64,000 nucleotides of DNA from Saccharopolyspora phatthalungensis (GTDB lineage: Bacteria; Actinomycetota; Actinomycetes; Mycobacteriales; Pseudonocardiaceae), in assembly GCF_014203395.1 (NCBI RefSeq), contig NZ_JACHIW010000002.1, positions 1,426,001 to 1,490,000 of the forward strand. Reading direction: 5' to 3'. Shown here piece after piece: positions 1 to 8,052 of this stretch (position 1 is the stretch's first letter; each line of letters starts with the position of its first letter). Under the pieces are notes generated by a model, which saw only the letters and a list, made by a program, of their open reading frames with translations, made no database searches and was not told the origin of the DNA. Made by a program: the position numbers and the translations under genes.

Positions 1-393
1 CTGGAGCGACTGCGGTCGGTGTGGCCGCAGTACGAAGCTCGCCAGCGGTCGGCCAACCCGAGCGGCGCAGCGGATTCGCCGGAGGACCCGAGGCAGCTCT
101 GGGCCGAGGCGAACGAGGCGTTCCACTCCGTCATCCTGGAGGCCTCCGGCAATCGCCAGCTGGGGATCGCCATCGCCGACATCGGCCGCCGCTTGCCCCG
201 GAACTCGGCCTACTCGGCTTACGCCGGTAACTCCCGGCTGCTTCGGCAGAACCACGAGCAGCACAAGGCCATCGTCGAGGCCATCGCGAACGGCGACGTC
301 CGGCGCGCGGGGACGGCGATGAGACGGCACATCCGGTCCTCGGCGGAGGCGATGGCGCGCTGGATCGAGGACCGGCAGGACACCTCGGCTTGA
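1..393 (+). CDS. GntR-family regulator, C-terminal FCD domain (5' end outside window)
   Basis: The frame is open from the first base, so the N-terminal winged helix lies outside the window. About 130 residues remain. They show the FCD ligand-binding pattern: N-x-x-FH (NEAFHSVILEASGN), then H-x-x-I-x-x-AI-x-x-GD (HKAIVEAIANGDVRRAG) and a final RRHI. In FadR/FCD regulators the Asp/His positions bind a metal and a small organic acid. The nearby gamma-glutamyltransferase and acid-catabolism genes are plausible targets, but this is inference. The gene converges with the DUF1275 gene. Confidence 0.85.
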   Translation: MERLRSVWPQYEARQRSANPSGAADSPEDPRQLWAEANEAFHSVILEASGNRQLGIAIADIGRRLPRNSAYSAYAGNSRLLRQNHEQHKAIVEAIANGDVRRAGTAMRRHIRSSAEAMARWIEDRQDTSA

Positions 394-420
394 GCGAGGC
401 TGCCCCGACGGCAGCAAGCC
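387..420 (+). terminator. Hairpin between convergent genes
   Basis: An inverted repeat has inner arms GCTGCC (399-404) and GGCAGC (410-415) and outer arms GGCTT/AAGCC. It starts at the stop codon of the GntR-type gene and precedes the 3' end of the DUF1275 gene. There is no T-run, as is common for actinobacterial terminators. Confidence 0.4.
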
Positions 421-430
421 GCTGACCGGT

Positions 431-1192
431 TCACTCCGAGGATTGCCCGCGATGTTTCCTAGCCGGTCTCGCACTGGTTTTGCCGGACCGGTGGGTCACG
501 CTCCGGATCCAGGGGGTGACGGCCACCAGCAGCGTCAGGATCGCGGGGAGTGCCACGCCTGCCCATACCGCGAAGTGGACGAGCACCGCGCCGAGCGAGG
601 CGCCCGCTCCAATGAGGACGATCGCGCTCGCCCGGCGGAACCAGGGCTGCCGGGCGCGCCGCGCGATCCAGGAATCCGCGGCCAGACCGGTTATCGTCGA
701 CGTCACCACGACGGTCGTGACGTCCTTGACGCCGATGTGCCGGGCGACCGAGGCTTGGAGGCCCATCCCGGCCGCGAGGAGCGCCGTCAGGACGAATGCC
801 GGAGCGGTGTGCGGCGTCACGGGAGACACCGCGAGCCCGGTGGCGGCGGCGAAGGCCAGTCCCACAACGGTGAGCAGCCACGCGCTTCGCGGTGTCCACC
901 CGGCACTGACGCCGCGCATCGACCGGCCACCCACCGTCGCGCCGGCCATGAAGGCGGCCAGTGCGAGGACTGGGCCGGCCACCGGAAGGCGTGCGGCGCC
1001 GGCGATGCCCATGCCAAGGATCACCACGTTCCCTGTCATGTTGCCGGTGAAGACCTTGTCGAGGGCGAGGTAGCCGACCGCGTCAGCGACTCCCGTCGAG
1101 AAGGTGAGGACCAGTGTCGCGGCCACGGGGAACCGGTGTCCGGGCCTCGAACGTGGCCGGGTGGCTCGCGAGCTCGGGGGGAGAGCGTTCAT
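431..1192 (-). CDS. DUF1275 (YoaK-like) integral membrane protein
   Basis: This 253-residue protein has about six hydrophobic segments. The N-terminal signature FSTGVADAVGYLALDKVF followed by TGNMTGN is the hallmark of the DUF1275/YoaK family. A basic cytoplasmic N-terminus (SSRATRPRSRPGHR) precedes the first segment. The transported substrate is unknown for the family. The ATG overlaps the stop of the upstream gamma-glutamyltransferase gene by four bases (ATGA at 1189-1192), so the two are probably co-transcribed and translationally coupled. Confidence 0.85.
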   Translation of the reverse strand: MNALPPSSRATRPRSRPGHRFPVAATLVLTFSTGVADAVGYLALDKVFTGNMTGNVVILGMGIAGAARLPVAGPVLALAAFMAGATVGGRSMRGVSAGWTPRSAWLLTVVGLAFAAATGLAVSPVTPHTAPAFVLTALLAAGMGLQASVARHIGVKDVTTVVVTSTITGLAADSWIARRARQPWFRRASAIVLIGAGASLGAVLVHFAVWAGVALPAILTLLVAVTPWIRSVTHRSGKTSARPARKHRGQSSE

Positions 1193-3006
1193 CGGCCCGC
1201 CGCATAGCCCTGGGCCCCGCGGGCGTTGGCCGCTGCGGAGAGAAATCCCGTCGCCGGGTCGCGTGTCACCGTGGAGAGACGCCCCAGGCTCCAGTCCGAT
1301 GAGACGGTGACCCGGTGCCCTCGGCGGAGGAGTTCTTCGATGACCTCGCTACCCAGACGCCGCTCGACAACCGCTCCGCCGGGAGTCCATACGCGCGGCC
1401 AGAAGCTGCTGATCGCCGAGACGGTGTGGAAGGCCGGCGCGTCGATGGCCTGCTGGGGCGTGTACCTGCCGACGAGCGTCCTGAGCAGGTAGAGCAGTTG
1501 CCACTGGTCTTGTTGATCTCCGCCGGGGGTTCCCAGTGCGGCTAACGCTTGCCCGTCCCGCAGCAGCAGGGTGGGGCTGAGAGTGGTGCGCGGGCGCCGC
1601 CCGGGACGCAATCCCGATGGGCTCTCGGGGTCCAGCCAGGTCATCTGAAGCCGGGTGCCCAGGCAGAAGCCGAGTGCCGGCACGGTCGGTGAGGACTGCA
1701 GCCAGCCTCCCGACGGGGTGGCCGAGACCATGTTGCCCCAGCGGTCGACCACGTCGAGATGGGAGGTGTCGCCGCGGGTGTCGCCGGTCGGGAACACGGT
1801 GGGCTCGCCCACGCCGGCCTGCTGCCCGGGGGACTCCGCGACGAGCAGCGGCGGCACCCGTGGCTCAAGGCCCGGTGCCCGGCCCGGCCGGTAGTCGTGC
1901 GACGCGGTCTCTCCGATGGCGGCCGCACGCTCCCGCGCATAGTCAGGGGACAGCAGCGAGGTCAGGCTCCGCGGTTCGCGCCCGGCCTCGCCGTAGTAGC
2001 AGTCACGATCGGCCAGCGCCAGCTTCAAGGCTTCCAGGATGGTGTGCGCCCCGAGCGCGGTGGACGGATCCAGCCGGCGCTCGTCGACGGTGTCAAGAAT
2101 CGCCAGCGTCTGGAGCAGCACGGGGCCCTGCGCCCAGAAACCGGGCTTGGCGACGGTGATGCCGCGAAACTCCAGACGCATCGGAGCTTCGTAGGCCGGG
2201 CGGAACTCTTCGAAGTCTCTGACGGCGATCACGCCGGCATGGTCGGTGCCCGAGGAGTGCCAGTGGGCCGTGGCGGCGAACTCGGCGATGGCCGATGCGA
2301 CGAACCCGGATCTCCATGCCTCGGCCGCCTTGCCGATGCGCTCGCCCCGAGACGAACCGCCGCCGGCCGCGCAGGCGAGGAGCCGACGAAGCGTTTGAGC
2401 GTAGGCCTTGTTCGTGATCACCTGCCCTGGTTCCGGCGCGGCCCCGCCCCTGAGCCATTGCGCGGCCGAGGTGGGCCAGCGGGTGATGAACTGCTCGGCC
2501 ATCGTCGCGATGACATTGCAGAGCCCACGCCCGGCCGCGTGGCCCGTTTCGGCGTAGTGAATCGCATAGGCCAGCACATCCGCCAGCTCCCAGGTCCCGT
2601 GCTCGGCGAGCAGATCGAGCCACGACGCCACCGCACCGGGAACAGCCGCGGCCAGCGCTCCCGCGCCAGGCACCTCGGTCAGTCCCTCCCGCCGGAAGTG
2701 CTCGATCGTCGCGCCCCGAGGAGCCGGGCCCTGGCCGTTGACCACCTGAACGCCCCCCGAGGCCGGAGCGATGATCGCCACCAGGTCACCGCCCGGACCG
2801 TTCAGGTGGGGCTCGACCACGTGCAGCACGAACGCGGCCGCGACGGCGGCGTCGAAGGCGTTCCCGCCACGCTCCAGGACCGATTGAGCCGCTCCGGTCG
2901 CCAGCCAGTGGGTCGACGCGGTCATGCCGAAGGACCCGGTCAGCGTCGGTCGCGTGGTGTCCGCGGGCGGTGCGGTAGACGTCCGGGCAAGCGGGTCATG
3001 AGCCAT
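1189..3006 (-). CDS. Gamma-glutamyltransferase (glutathione hydrolase family)
   Basis: About 605 residues. The N-terminal half has the Ntn-hydrolase opening GGNAFDAAVAAAFVLHVVEPHLNG followed by GPGGD. The predicted autocleavage site and nucleophile is the Thr of DTSHLDVVDRWGNMVSAT, and a late GTPGGD motif also fits the family. The enzyme removes or transfers gamma-glutamyl groups, and cyclisation of the product gives 5-oxoproline. I chose the ATG at 3006 because residues after it (MAHDPLART) lead into the family domain; an upstream in-frame GTG at 3066 lies inside the operator-like repeat at 3060-3071. No signal peptide is visible. An inverted repeat CATAC-N5-GTATG (3004-3018) overlaps the start codon. 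Confidence 0.9.
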   Translation of the reverse strand: MAHDPLARTSTAPPADTTRPTLTGSFGMTASTHWLATGAAQSVLERGGNAFDAAVAAAFVLHVVEPHLNGPGGDLVAIIAPASGGVQVVNGQGPAPRGATIEHFRREGLTEVPGAGALAAAVPGAVASWLDLLAEHGTWELADVLAYAIHYAETGHAAGRGLCNVIATMAEQFITRWPTSAAQWLRGGAAPEPGQVITNKAYAQTLRRLLACAAGGGSSRGERIGKAAEAWRSGFVASAIAEFAATAHWHSSGTDHAGVIAVRDFEEFRPAYEAPMRLEFRGITVAKPGFWAQGPVLLQTLAILDTVDERRLDPSTALGAHTILEALKLALADRDCYYGEAGREPRSLTSLLSPDYARERAAAIGETASHDYRPGRAPGLEPRVPPLLVAESPGQQAGVGEPTVFPTGDTRGDTSHLDVVDRWGNMVSATPSGGWLQSSPTVPALGFCLGTRLQMTWLDPESPSGLRPGRRPRTTLSPTLLLRDGQALAALGTPGGDQQDQWQLLYLLRTLVGRYTPQQAIDAPAFHTVSAISSFWPRVWTPGGAVVERRLGSEVIEELLRRGHRVTVSSDWSLGRLSTVTRDPATGFLSAAANARGAQGYAAGR

Positions 3007-3059
3007 ACAAACAGTATGCAAACCTTTAGTATTGGATGCAATAAAGCCGAAGTCAGTCG

Positions 3060-3071
3060 GGACCATAGTCC
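3060..3071. promoter_or_regulatory. Candidate operator GGACCATAGTCC (copy 1)
   Basis: A palindrome GGAC-CATA-GTCC lies 54 bases upstream of the gamma-glutamyltransferase start. The same 13 bases (GGGACCATAGTCC) recur at 11672-11684, between the LysR gene and pxpA. Sharing between two gamma-glutamyl/pyroglutamate transcription units suggests a common regulator, possibly the LysR protein at 10628-11572. Confidence 0.5.
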
Positions 3072-3120
3072 TCCGAGGGCCCCAAACGGCGCCCCAGTGC
3101 TGCGTATTTGGCCAGACTCG

Positions 3121-3333
3121 CTAGACCTCCCGTCGCAAATCCGACTCCGACCGCCCCGCCACACCGACCGCCTCCGGCAGGGTTGTCCACAAGTTCAGGC
3201 AAAATCGGGAAATCCCCCTCCGGGCCAGAATCCATCCACCCCGTACTACCCAGCACCGGATCCCAGTGGCGACGTCGTTGTCCTTGGCCGCGTAGTGCAA
3301 CGGGGCACGGCCCATGCGGTCCAGGTCAGTCAC
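3121..3333 (-). pseudogene. Ankyrin-repeat immunity-type protein, truncated remnant
   Basis: A GTG start preceded by AGGAG opens with MTDLDRMGRAPLHYAAKDND, the start of an ankyrin repeat (GRAPLHYAA). After about 22 residues the ankyrin pattern is lost, so the gene appears broken by deletion or frameshift. Small ankyrin proteins of this kind often sit directly after toxin C-terminal modules in actinomycetes, and here the ORF starts three bases after the preceding toxin-like tail. Role as a dead immunity gene is inference. Confidence 0.55.
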
Positions 3334-3336
3334 CAG

Positions 3337-3612
3337 TCACTCCTCGCGCATCACGGATGCCACCTGTCGGCGGGCATAGCCGTTCTGCTCAGCTTCGATC
3401 TTGTACCGTCACCACTCCTCACCCGGACCGTGCCCGAAGTTGAACTCCCCTGGGTTGATCAGGACCGGGCTCTCCCATCCGGGTAGGTCGCCGTCAGGTT
3501 CGCGGTCGGCTTCCAAGTAAAAATCACGATCTTGTGGCATTGCTGCTCCATCGGGAAGCACGATGGCGCCATGTGCATTCTTGATGCGCCTTCTTTTCGC
3601 GGCGTGGTCGAC
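3337..3612 (-). pseudogene. Remnant of a polymorphic-toxin-like C-terminus with in-frame stop
   Basis: On the minus strand the frame is open from just after a TAG (3613-3615) to a TGA at 3337-3339, apart from one TGA at 3409-3411. Around that stop it reads FGHGPGEEW-stop-RYKIEAEQNGYARR, which would be continuous if the TGA were TGG. An earlier part reads KRRRIKNAHGAIVLPDG. It has no proper gene start and directly precedes the ankyrin remnant, the layout of a toxin tail plus immunity pair left by recombination. The toxin family is not recognised. Confidence 0.45.
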
Positions 3613-3654
3613 CTATGTTTCGACTGCGGTTCCAGAATTCTGCGAGAGGCGATC

Positions 3655-4683
3655 GTGGTTTATCAAGTCGTTGTCACGAGAGGTTATGCCGAGCCCGACG
3701 GGAGCACCGTTTTTGGTGACATCGGGCTGTCCCGGCTGACCGATGCCGGTTTGGCTTGGCGGGTGTTGGACGATGCGGTCGAGGAGTTGCGGGCCGATCA
3801 ACTCCAGGACGCCGACGCCGTACTTGTTCTGGGGCCAGAGCGAGTTTCGGCCGACTCGATACCGGCATCCGGGAGGCTCCGGCACGTGGCACGGTTCGGT
3901 GCCGGCTTTGACGCCATTGACCTCGATGCGTGCACTCGACGCGGTGTAGCGGTGACCAACACGCCCGACGCGGTCCGGCTGCCGGTGGCGGATTCCGCGA
4001 TCGCGCTGCTGTATGCCTTGGCGCACAACCTGGTCGTCAAGGACAAGCTGGTGCGGGAGGGCCGGTGGGCAGAGCGCCCGGCTTGGCGAGGTTCAGGCTT
4101 GGCCGGCGCGACGGTAGGGATCGTCGGATTGGGCGGCGTCGGGATGGAGACCGCGCGCCGGGCGCGCACGCTGGGGCTGCGCGTGCTGGGTTACAACCGG
4201 ACCGACCGGGGTAGCGCGGCGGCCGAGATCGGCATCGAATCGCGCTCGCTCGATGACGTGCTGAGGTTGAGCGACTACGTCATCGTCGCCGTCGCCGCCA
4301 CCCCCCAGACGAAGCATCTCATCGGCGAACCGGAACTATCGCTGATGAAACCGACCGCCCGGCTGATCAACATCGCTCGTGGTGCGGTGGTCGACGAGAA
4401 CGCACTCGTCGCCCGGTTATCGGACGGGCGGCTGGCCGGCGCCGGACTCGACGTGTTCGCCGAAGAGCCGTTGCGGACGGACAGCCCACTGATCAATTTG
4501 GACAACGTCATCCTCGCGCCGCATTCCCTGTGCTGGACGGACCAGTTCACCGCCTCGGTTTCGGCAAGCGTGATGGCCGCGCTCATCGCGGTCAGCCGTG
4601 GGCAACGGCCACGAGACGTAGTCAACACATCATTACCGCCGGCTGTTCGGTCTGGTCGAGACGACAACAGGGACACGATATGA
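3655..4683 (+). CDS. D-isomer-specific 2-hydroxyacid dehydrogenase
   Basis: 342 residues of the NAD-dependent family that reduces 2-keto acids or oxidises D-2-hydroxyacids. The Rossmann motif VGIVGLGGVGMETARRA, the catalytic Arg in LINIARGAVVDENAL, the Glu in FAEEPL and the His in LAPHSLCWT are all present. The GTG at 3655 is preceded by GAGAGG; an upstream in-frame ATG would add 41 residues unlike the family, overlapping the toxin remnant. It starts a long + strand operon and its TGA overlaps the next ATG (4680). The substrate is likely a sugar acid or phosphoglycerate-like acid, by context only. Confidence 0.87.
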   Translation: MVYQVVVTRGYAEPDGSTVFGDIGLSRLTDAGLAWRVLDDAVEELRADQLQDADAVLVLGPERVSADSIPASGRLRHVARFGAGFDAIDLDACTRRGVAVTNTPDAVRLPVADSAIALLYALAHNLVVKDKLVREGRWAERPAWRGSGLAGATVGIVGLGGVGMETARRARTLGLRVLGYNRTDRGSAAAEIGIESRSLDDVLRLSDYVIVAVAATPQTKHLIGEPELSLMKPTARLINIARGAVVDENALVARLSDGRLAGAGLDVFAEEPLRTDSPLINLDNVILAPHSLCWTDQFTASVSASVMAALIAVSRGQRPRDVVNTSLPPAVRSGRDDNRDTI

Positions 4684-5450
4684 GAGACAACGCCGACCTC
4701 CGCAGTGGTACGGCGGTCATCACTGGAGCCGCGTCGAAGCGAGGAATAGGGCGCGCGCTCGCGGGGCGGCTGGCGGCGTCGGGTTGGCGTCTTGGCCTTC
4801 TCGACATCGACCTGGAGGTCGAAAAGGTCGCCGCCGCATTGGGTGCCGAACACGATGTCGCCGCAATGGGTGCGGTCGCCGACATTGCCGACCCGGAGTC
4901 CGTGGACGCGGCCGTATCCGGTTTCGAGGCCGAGTTGCCACCGATCACCGCCATCGTGAACATCGCGGGCATCAGCGCACCGACATCGCTTCTCGACGCC
5001 GACTTCGCCACCTGGGAACGCGTTATGCGAATCAACGCCACCGGCACGTTCGTCACGTGCAAGCGCATCGTGCCCGGTCTGGTCGAGCGTGGCTACGGCA
5101 GGGTGGTGAATCTGGGGTCGACCGCAATGCAGAACGGCGGCGGGACTTACAGCAAGTCCACCTACGCGGCTTCCAAGGCAGCGATCGAGGGATTCAGCCG
5201 CGCACTCGCACTGGAGGTGGCACCCAGTGGCGTGACCGTCAACGTGGTAGCACCGGCCACGATCGACACCGACATCATGGGCGGCCGGATCACCGACGAA
5301 CGCAAACCCGCATTCCTGGCGCAACTTCCAGTCGGCCGACTCGGCACGACACGCGAGGTCGCCGCCCTCATCGAATTCCTCATCGGCGAAGAGGCCGGCT
5401 ACATCACCGGTGCAACGTACAACATCAACGGAGGTCTTCGCATTGGCTGA
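4680..5450 (+). CDS. Short-chain dehydrogenase/reductase (SDR), copy 1
   Basis: 256 residues. Visible are the cofactor motif TGAASKRGIG, the NIAG motif, the catalytic Ser in VNLGSTAMQNGG and YAASK (Tyr/Lys). It is a clear paralogue of the SDR at 6470-7258: both contain DIMGG-x-(I/L)-(T/S)-DERK and end in a near-identical NINGG/DVNGG tail. The ATG overlaps the stop of the hydroxyacid dehydrogenase, and the 3' end overlaps the isomerase-like gene by 8 bases. It probably oxidises a hydroxyl of a sugar or sugar acid. Confidence 0.88.
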   Translation: MRDNADLRSGTAVITGAASKRGIGRALAGRLAASGWRLGLLDIDLEVEKVAAALGAEHDVAAMGAVADIADPESVDAAVSGFEAELPPITAIVNIAGISAPTSLLDADFATWERVMRINATGTFVTCKRIVPGLVERGYGRVVNLGSTAMQNGGGTYSKSTYAASKAAIEGFSRALALEVAPSGVTVNVVAPATIDTDIMGGRITDERKPAFLAQLPVGRLGTTREVAALIEFLIGEEAGYITGATYNINGGLRIG

Positions 5451-6450
5451 GTCCCCGAGAACCCGCACGCCGACGACCGTGCACACCGAGCGCCCGTCGT
5501 TGGCATGCCCGTCCGACCTCCGCACTCCCCATGCTCCCGACGACTGGCCAATCGCCGCCGCCATGCTCCAGTTTCCCGCGTATGCGGCGGACGAAACGCC
5601 CGTGGACGAGCTGAAACCCGCCGAGTGGCGTCGTCTTCTGCAGCCTGTCGTCGACGCCGGGTTCACCCACCTTGAGCTTTCCACAGCCTGGCTGCGTCTC
5701 GGCGATCTCGACGACGCGCGTCTAGCGGACCTGCGCGATGTCCTGGACGACGCCGGCCTCGCGGTTCCGGGAGTGGGTGTCGTGCGGCAGAGCGTGATCC
5801 ATCCGGACCGGGGGGAACGCAACCTCGCCTTCACACACAGAACCATCGACGCGGCCGCCTTCCTAGGCGCCGACATCGTCTGTCTCGGGCTCCACGATGC
5901 GCTGACACCGCAACAACAGCAGGCACTGTGGTTCTGGACAGTGCCGCCGGACACCGCACCCCCCGACCCGGAAGTGCGGGAGCTGGCGGTGCGGCGGTTC
6001 CGGGAACTCGGCGATCACGCCGCCGCAGCAGGCGTGGCGATCTCCCTCGAACTGTACGAGAACACCTACCTGGGCAGTGCCGACGACGCGATCAGATTCC
6101 TCGACGACATCGGCCATGACGCCGTCGGACTCAACCCCGACATTGGGAACCTGATCCGCCAGCAACGGCCGGTCGACACCTGGGAATACCTGGTTTCGGT
6201 CACCGCTGCGCGCGCCAACTACTGGCATATCAAGAACTACGCGAGACTCGAAGACCCCGCCACCGGGACGGTTCTCACCCATCCGACGTCTCTCGAACTC
6301 GGGATCGTGAACTACCGAGACGCCGTACGCTACGCGATCGCCAACGGCTTCTCCGGTGCGTTCGTGGTCGAACACTACGGCGGCGACGGGCTCAGTGTGG
6401 GCGCCACGAACGCCGCATACCTTCGGCGCATCCTCCCCCATGCCAACTGA
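5443..6450 (+). CDS. Sugar phosphate isomerase/epimerase-like TIM-barrel protein
   Basis: 335 residues of the xylose-isomerase-like (AP endonuclease 2) superfamily. Metal-binding-type residues appear in the expected order: FTHLELSTAW, then ISLELYENTYLGSADDAIRFLDDI, then VGLNPDIGNLI, then YWHIKNYA and FVVEHYGGDG. The best start is TTG at 5443, with GGAGG nine bases upstream; this overlaps the previous gene by 8 bases. It lies between two paralogous SDRs, so an oxidation-isomerisation-reduction sequence on one sugar (acid) is plausible. Confidence 0.8.
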   Translation: MAESPRTRTPTTVHTERPSLACPSDLRTPHAPDDWPIAAAMLQFPAYAADETPVDELKPAEWRRLLQPVVDAGFTHLELSTAWLRLGDLDDARLADLRDVLDDAGLAVPGVGVVRQSVIHPDRGERNLAFTHRTIDAAAFLGADIVCLGLHDALTPQQQQALWFWTVPPDTAPPDPEVRELAVRRFRELGDHAAAAGVAISLELYENTYLGSADDAIRFLDDIGHDAVGLNPDIGNLIRQQRPVDTWEYLVSVTAARANYWHIKNYARLEDPATGTVLTHPTSLELGIVNYRDAVRYAIANGFSGAFVVEHYGGDGLSVGATNAAYLRRILPHAN

Positions 6451-6469
6451 TCGCACGCCAGGAGAATCG

Positions 6470-7258
6470 TTGACACCGCCGCATCAGCCCGCCGCTGATT
6501 TCCCCCGTGAACGCACCGCGATCGTTACTGGAGCCGCCTCGGCGCGCGGGATCGGCCAGGCAATCGCTCATCGGCTGGCGGCCGAGGGCTGGTCAATCGC
6601 CATTCTGGACCTTGACGAAGACGCGAGCCAGGAGGTCGCTGCCCGAATCCAGGACACGCACGGAGTGGCCTGTCTGGGTGTTGGAGTAGACATCAGCGAC
6701 CGGAACGCGGTCCTTAGCGCCGTGGAAAACGTGAGCCGATCGTTGCCGCAACTGGTAGGGCTCGTCAACAACGCCGGGGTGAGCTCGCCTGTTCCCTTCC
6801 TCGAAGTCACCGAGGACGAATGGCGCCGCGTGATCGCGGTCAACCTGCACGGAACCTTCCACGTCACGCAGGCGGCGGCGAAGATCATGGCCGCGAAGGG
6901 AATCGGTCGCATCGTGAACATCTCGTCGACCTCTGCCGAGCGTGGCGGGGGCGTCTACGGGCTCGCCGCGTATTCGGCGTCGAAGGCGGCATTACTCGGA
7001 TTCGCCCGCACACTCGCGCGAGAACTCGGACCGTATGGCGTCACGGCGAACTCGGTCGCGCCCGGCTCCATCGACACCGACATCATGGGCGGACCGCTGT
7101 CCGACGAACGGAAAGCGGTACTGCTACGAGAACTCCCGGTGGGGCGGATCGGCACGGTGCGCGATGTCGCTGCGGTCGTTTCTTTCCTGCTGAGCGAGGA
7201 CGCGGGTTACCTCACCGGCGTGACCTACGACGTCAACGGCGGATCCCACATCGCATGA
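6470..7258 (+). CDS. Short-chain dehydrogenase/reductase (SDR), copy 2
   Basis: 262 residues. TGAASARGIG (cofactor), NNAGVSS, the catalytic Ser in IVNISSTSAERGG and YSASKAA are present. It is paralogous to the SDR at 4680-5450. The TTG at 6470 has AGGAG five bases upstream; an in-frame ATG at 6440 overlapping the previous stop is the alternative. The 3' end overlaps a possible ATG of the next SDR. Confidence 0.87.
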   Translation: MTPPHQPAADFPRERTAIVTGAASARGIGQAIAHRLAAEGWSIAILDLDEDASQEVAARIQDTHGVACLGVGVDISDRNAVLSAVENVSRSLPQLVGLVNNAGVSSPVPFLEVTEDEWRRVIAVNLHGTFHVTQAAAKIMAAKGIGRIVNISSTSAERGGGVYGLAAYSASKAALLGFARTLARELGPYGVTANSVAPGSIDTDIMGGPLSDERKAVLLRELPVGRIGTVRDVAAVVSFLLSEDAGYLTGVTYDVNGGSHIA

Positions 7259-7284
7259 CACACGACGAGAAAGGCAGCACTTCA

Positions 7285-8022
7285 ATGAGTGCACCGTTCA
7301 CCGCCGATCTGACCGGCAGGACGGCGCTGATCACCGGAGCCAGCTCAGGAATAGGCCATGCGATCGCCGACCTCTACCTGCGCAATGGTGCGACGGTGGT
7401 GGGCGTACACCGCCGAGCCGTCACCGGGCACGCTAGTGGGTATGTGCCGGTCATCGCGGATCTCGGTGAGCCGGCGCAGGTTCGGGCCGCTGCGGAAGAA
7501 GTGCTTCGACAGCATCGGGTCGACATCCTGGTCAACAATGCGGGGCTCAACATCCGCCACCCCTTCGAGGATTTTCCCGGCGAGGATTGGGATCGGGTGC
7601 AGCAACTCAACATCCGGGCAGTCATGGAACTGACCCAGTTGATCGGTCGGCCCATGCTCGAACGCGGGGCGGGCGTGGTCATCAACCTGGCTTCGATGCT
7701 GTCGTTCACCGGTGGGTTCACGGCCTCCGCGTACGCCGCATCGAAGGGTGCGATCGCGCAGTTGACGAAGTCAGTGGCCAACGAGTGGGCACCGAAAGGC
7801 GTCCGCGTCAACGCGATCGCGCCGGGCTTCATCGCCACCGAAATGAACGTCGCGCTCGTCGCCGACAAGACCCGCAACCGTCAGATACTCGAACGCATTC
7901 CCGCTGGGAGATGGGGTACCGCTCAGGACATCGCGGGCGCGGCGCTCTTCCTGGCGTCCGACGCTGCGCGATTCGTCCATGGAACCGTGCTGCCCGTCGA
8001 CGGTGGTTACCTCGCGCGCTGA
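7285..8022 (+). CDS. Short-chain dehydrogenase/reductase (2-deoxy-D-gluconate/gluconate dehydrogenase-like)
   Basis: 245 residues with TGASSGIGHAIADLYLRNGA, NNAGLNIRHPFEDF, the Ser in VINLASMLSF and the YAASKGA catalytic Tyr/Lys. The pattern after the cofactor site resembles KduD/gluconate 5-dehydrogenase SDRs, supporting action on a keto-sugar acid. The ATG at 7285 follows GAGAAAGG; an in-frame ATG at 7255 would overlap the previous stop and add ten residues. It differs from the two SDRs upstream and is probably not a recent duplicate. Confidence 0.85.
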   Translation: MSAPFTADLTGRTALITGASSGIGHAIADLYLRNGATVVGVHRRAVTGHASGYVPVIADLGEPAQVRAAAEEVLRQHRVDILVNNAGLNIRHPFEDFPGEDWDRVQQLNIRAVMELTQLIGRPMLERGAGVVINLASMLSFTGGFTASAYAASKGAIAQLTKSVANEWAPKGVRVNAIAPGFIATEMNVALVADKTRNRQILERIPAGRWGTAQDIAGAALFLASDAARFVHGTVLPVDGGYLAR

Positions 8023-8052
8023 ATGCGCCACAAGGGAAAGGAGGCCGTTGCC

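Noticed and set aside
3409..3411. In-frame TGA read as selenocysteine
   Set aside because: The expected residue is Trp, there is no hairpin element after it, and the region lacks a gene start.
1759..3486. Plus-strand open frame of 575 codons
   Set aside because: Antisense to gamma-glutamyltransferase, which has full catalytic motifs.
4275..5954. Minus-strand open frame of 559 codons
   Set aside because: It runs opposite three clear + strand enzymes and has no recognisable motif.
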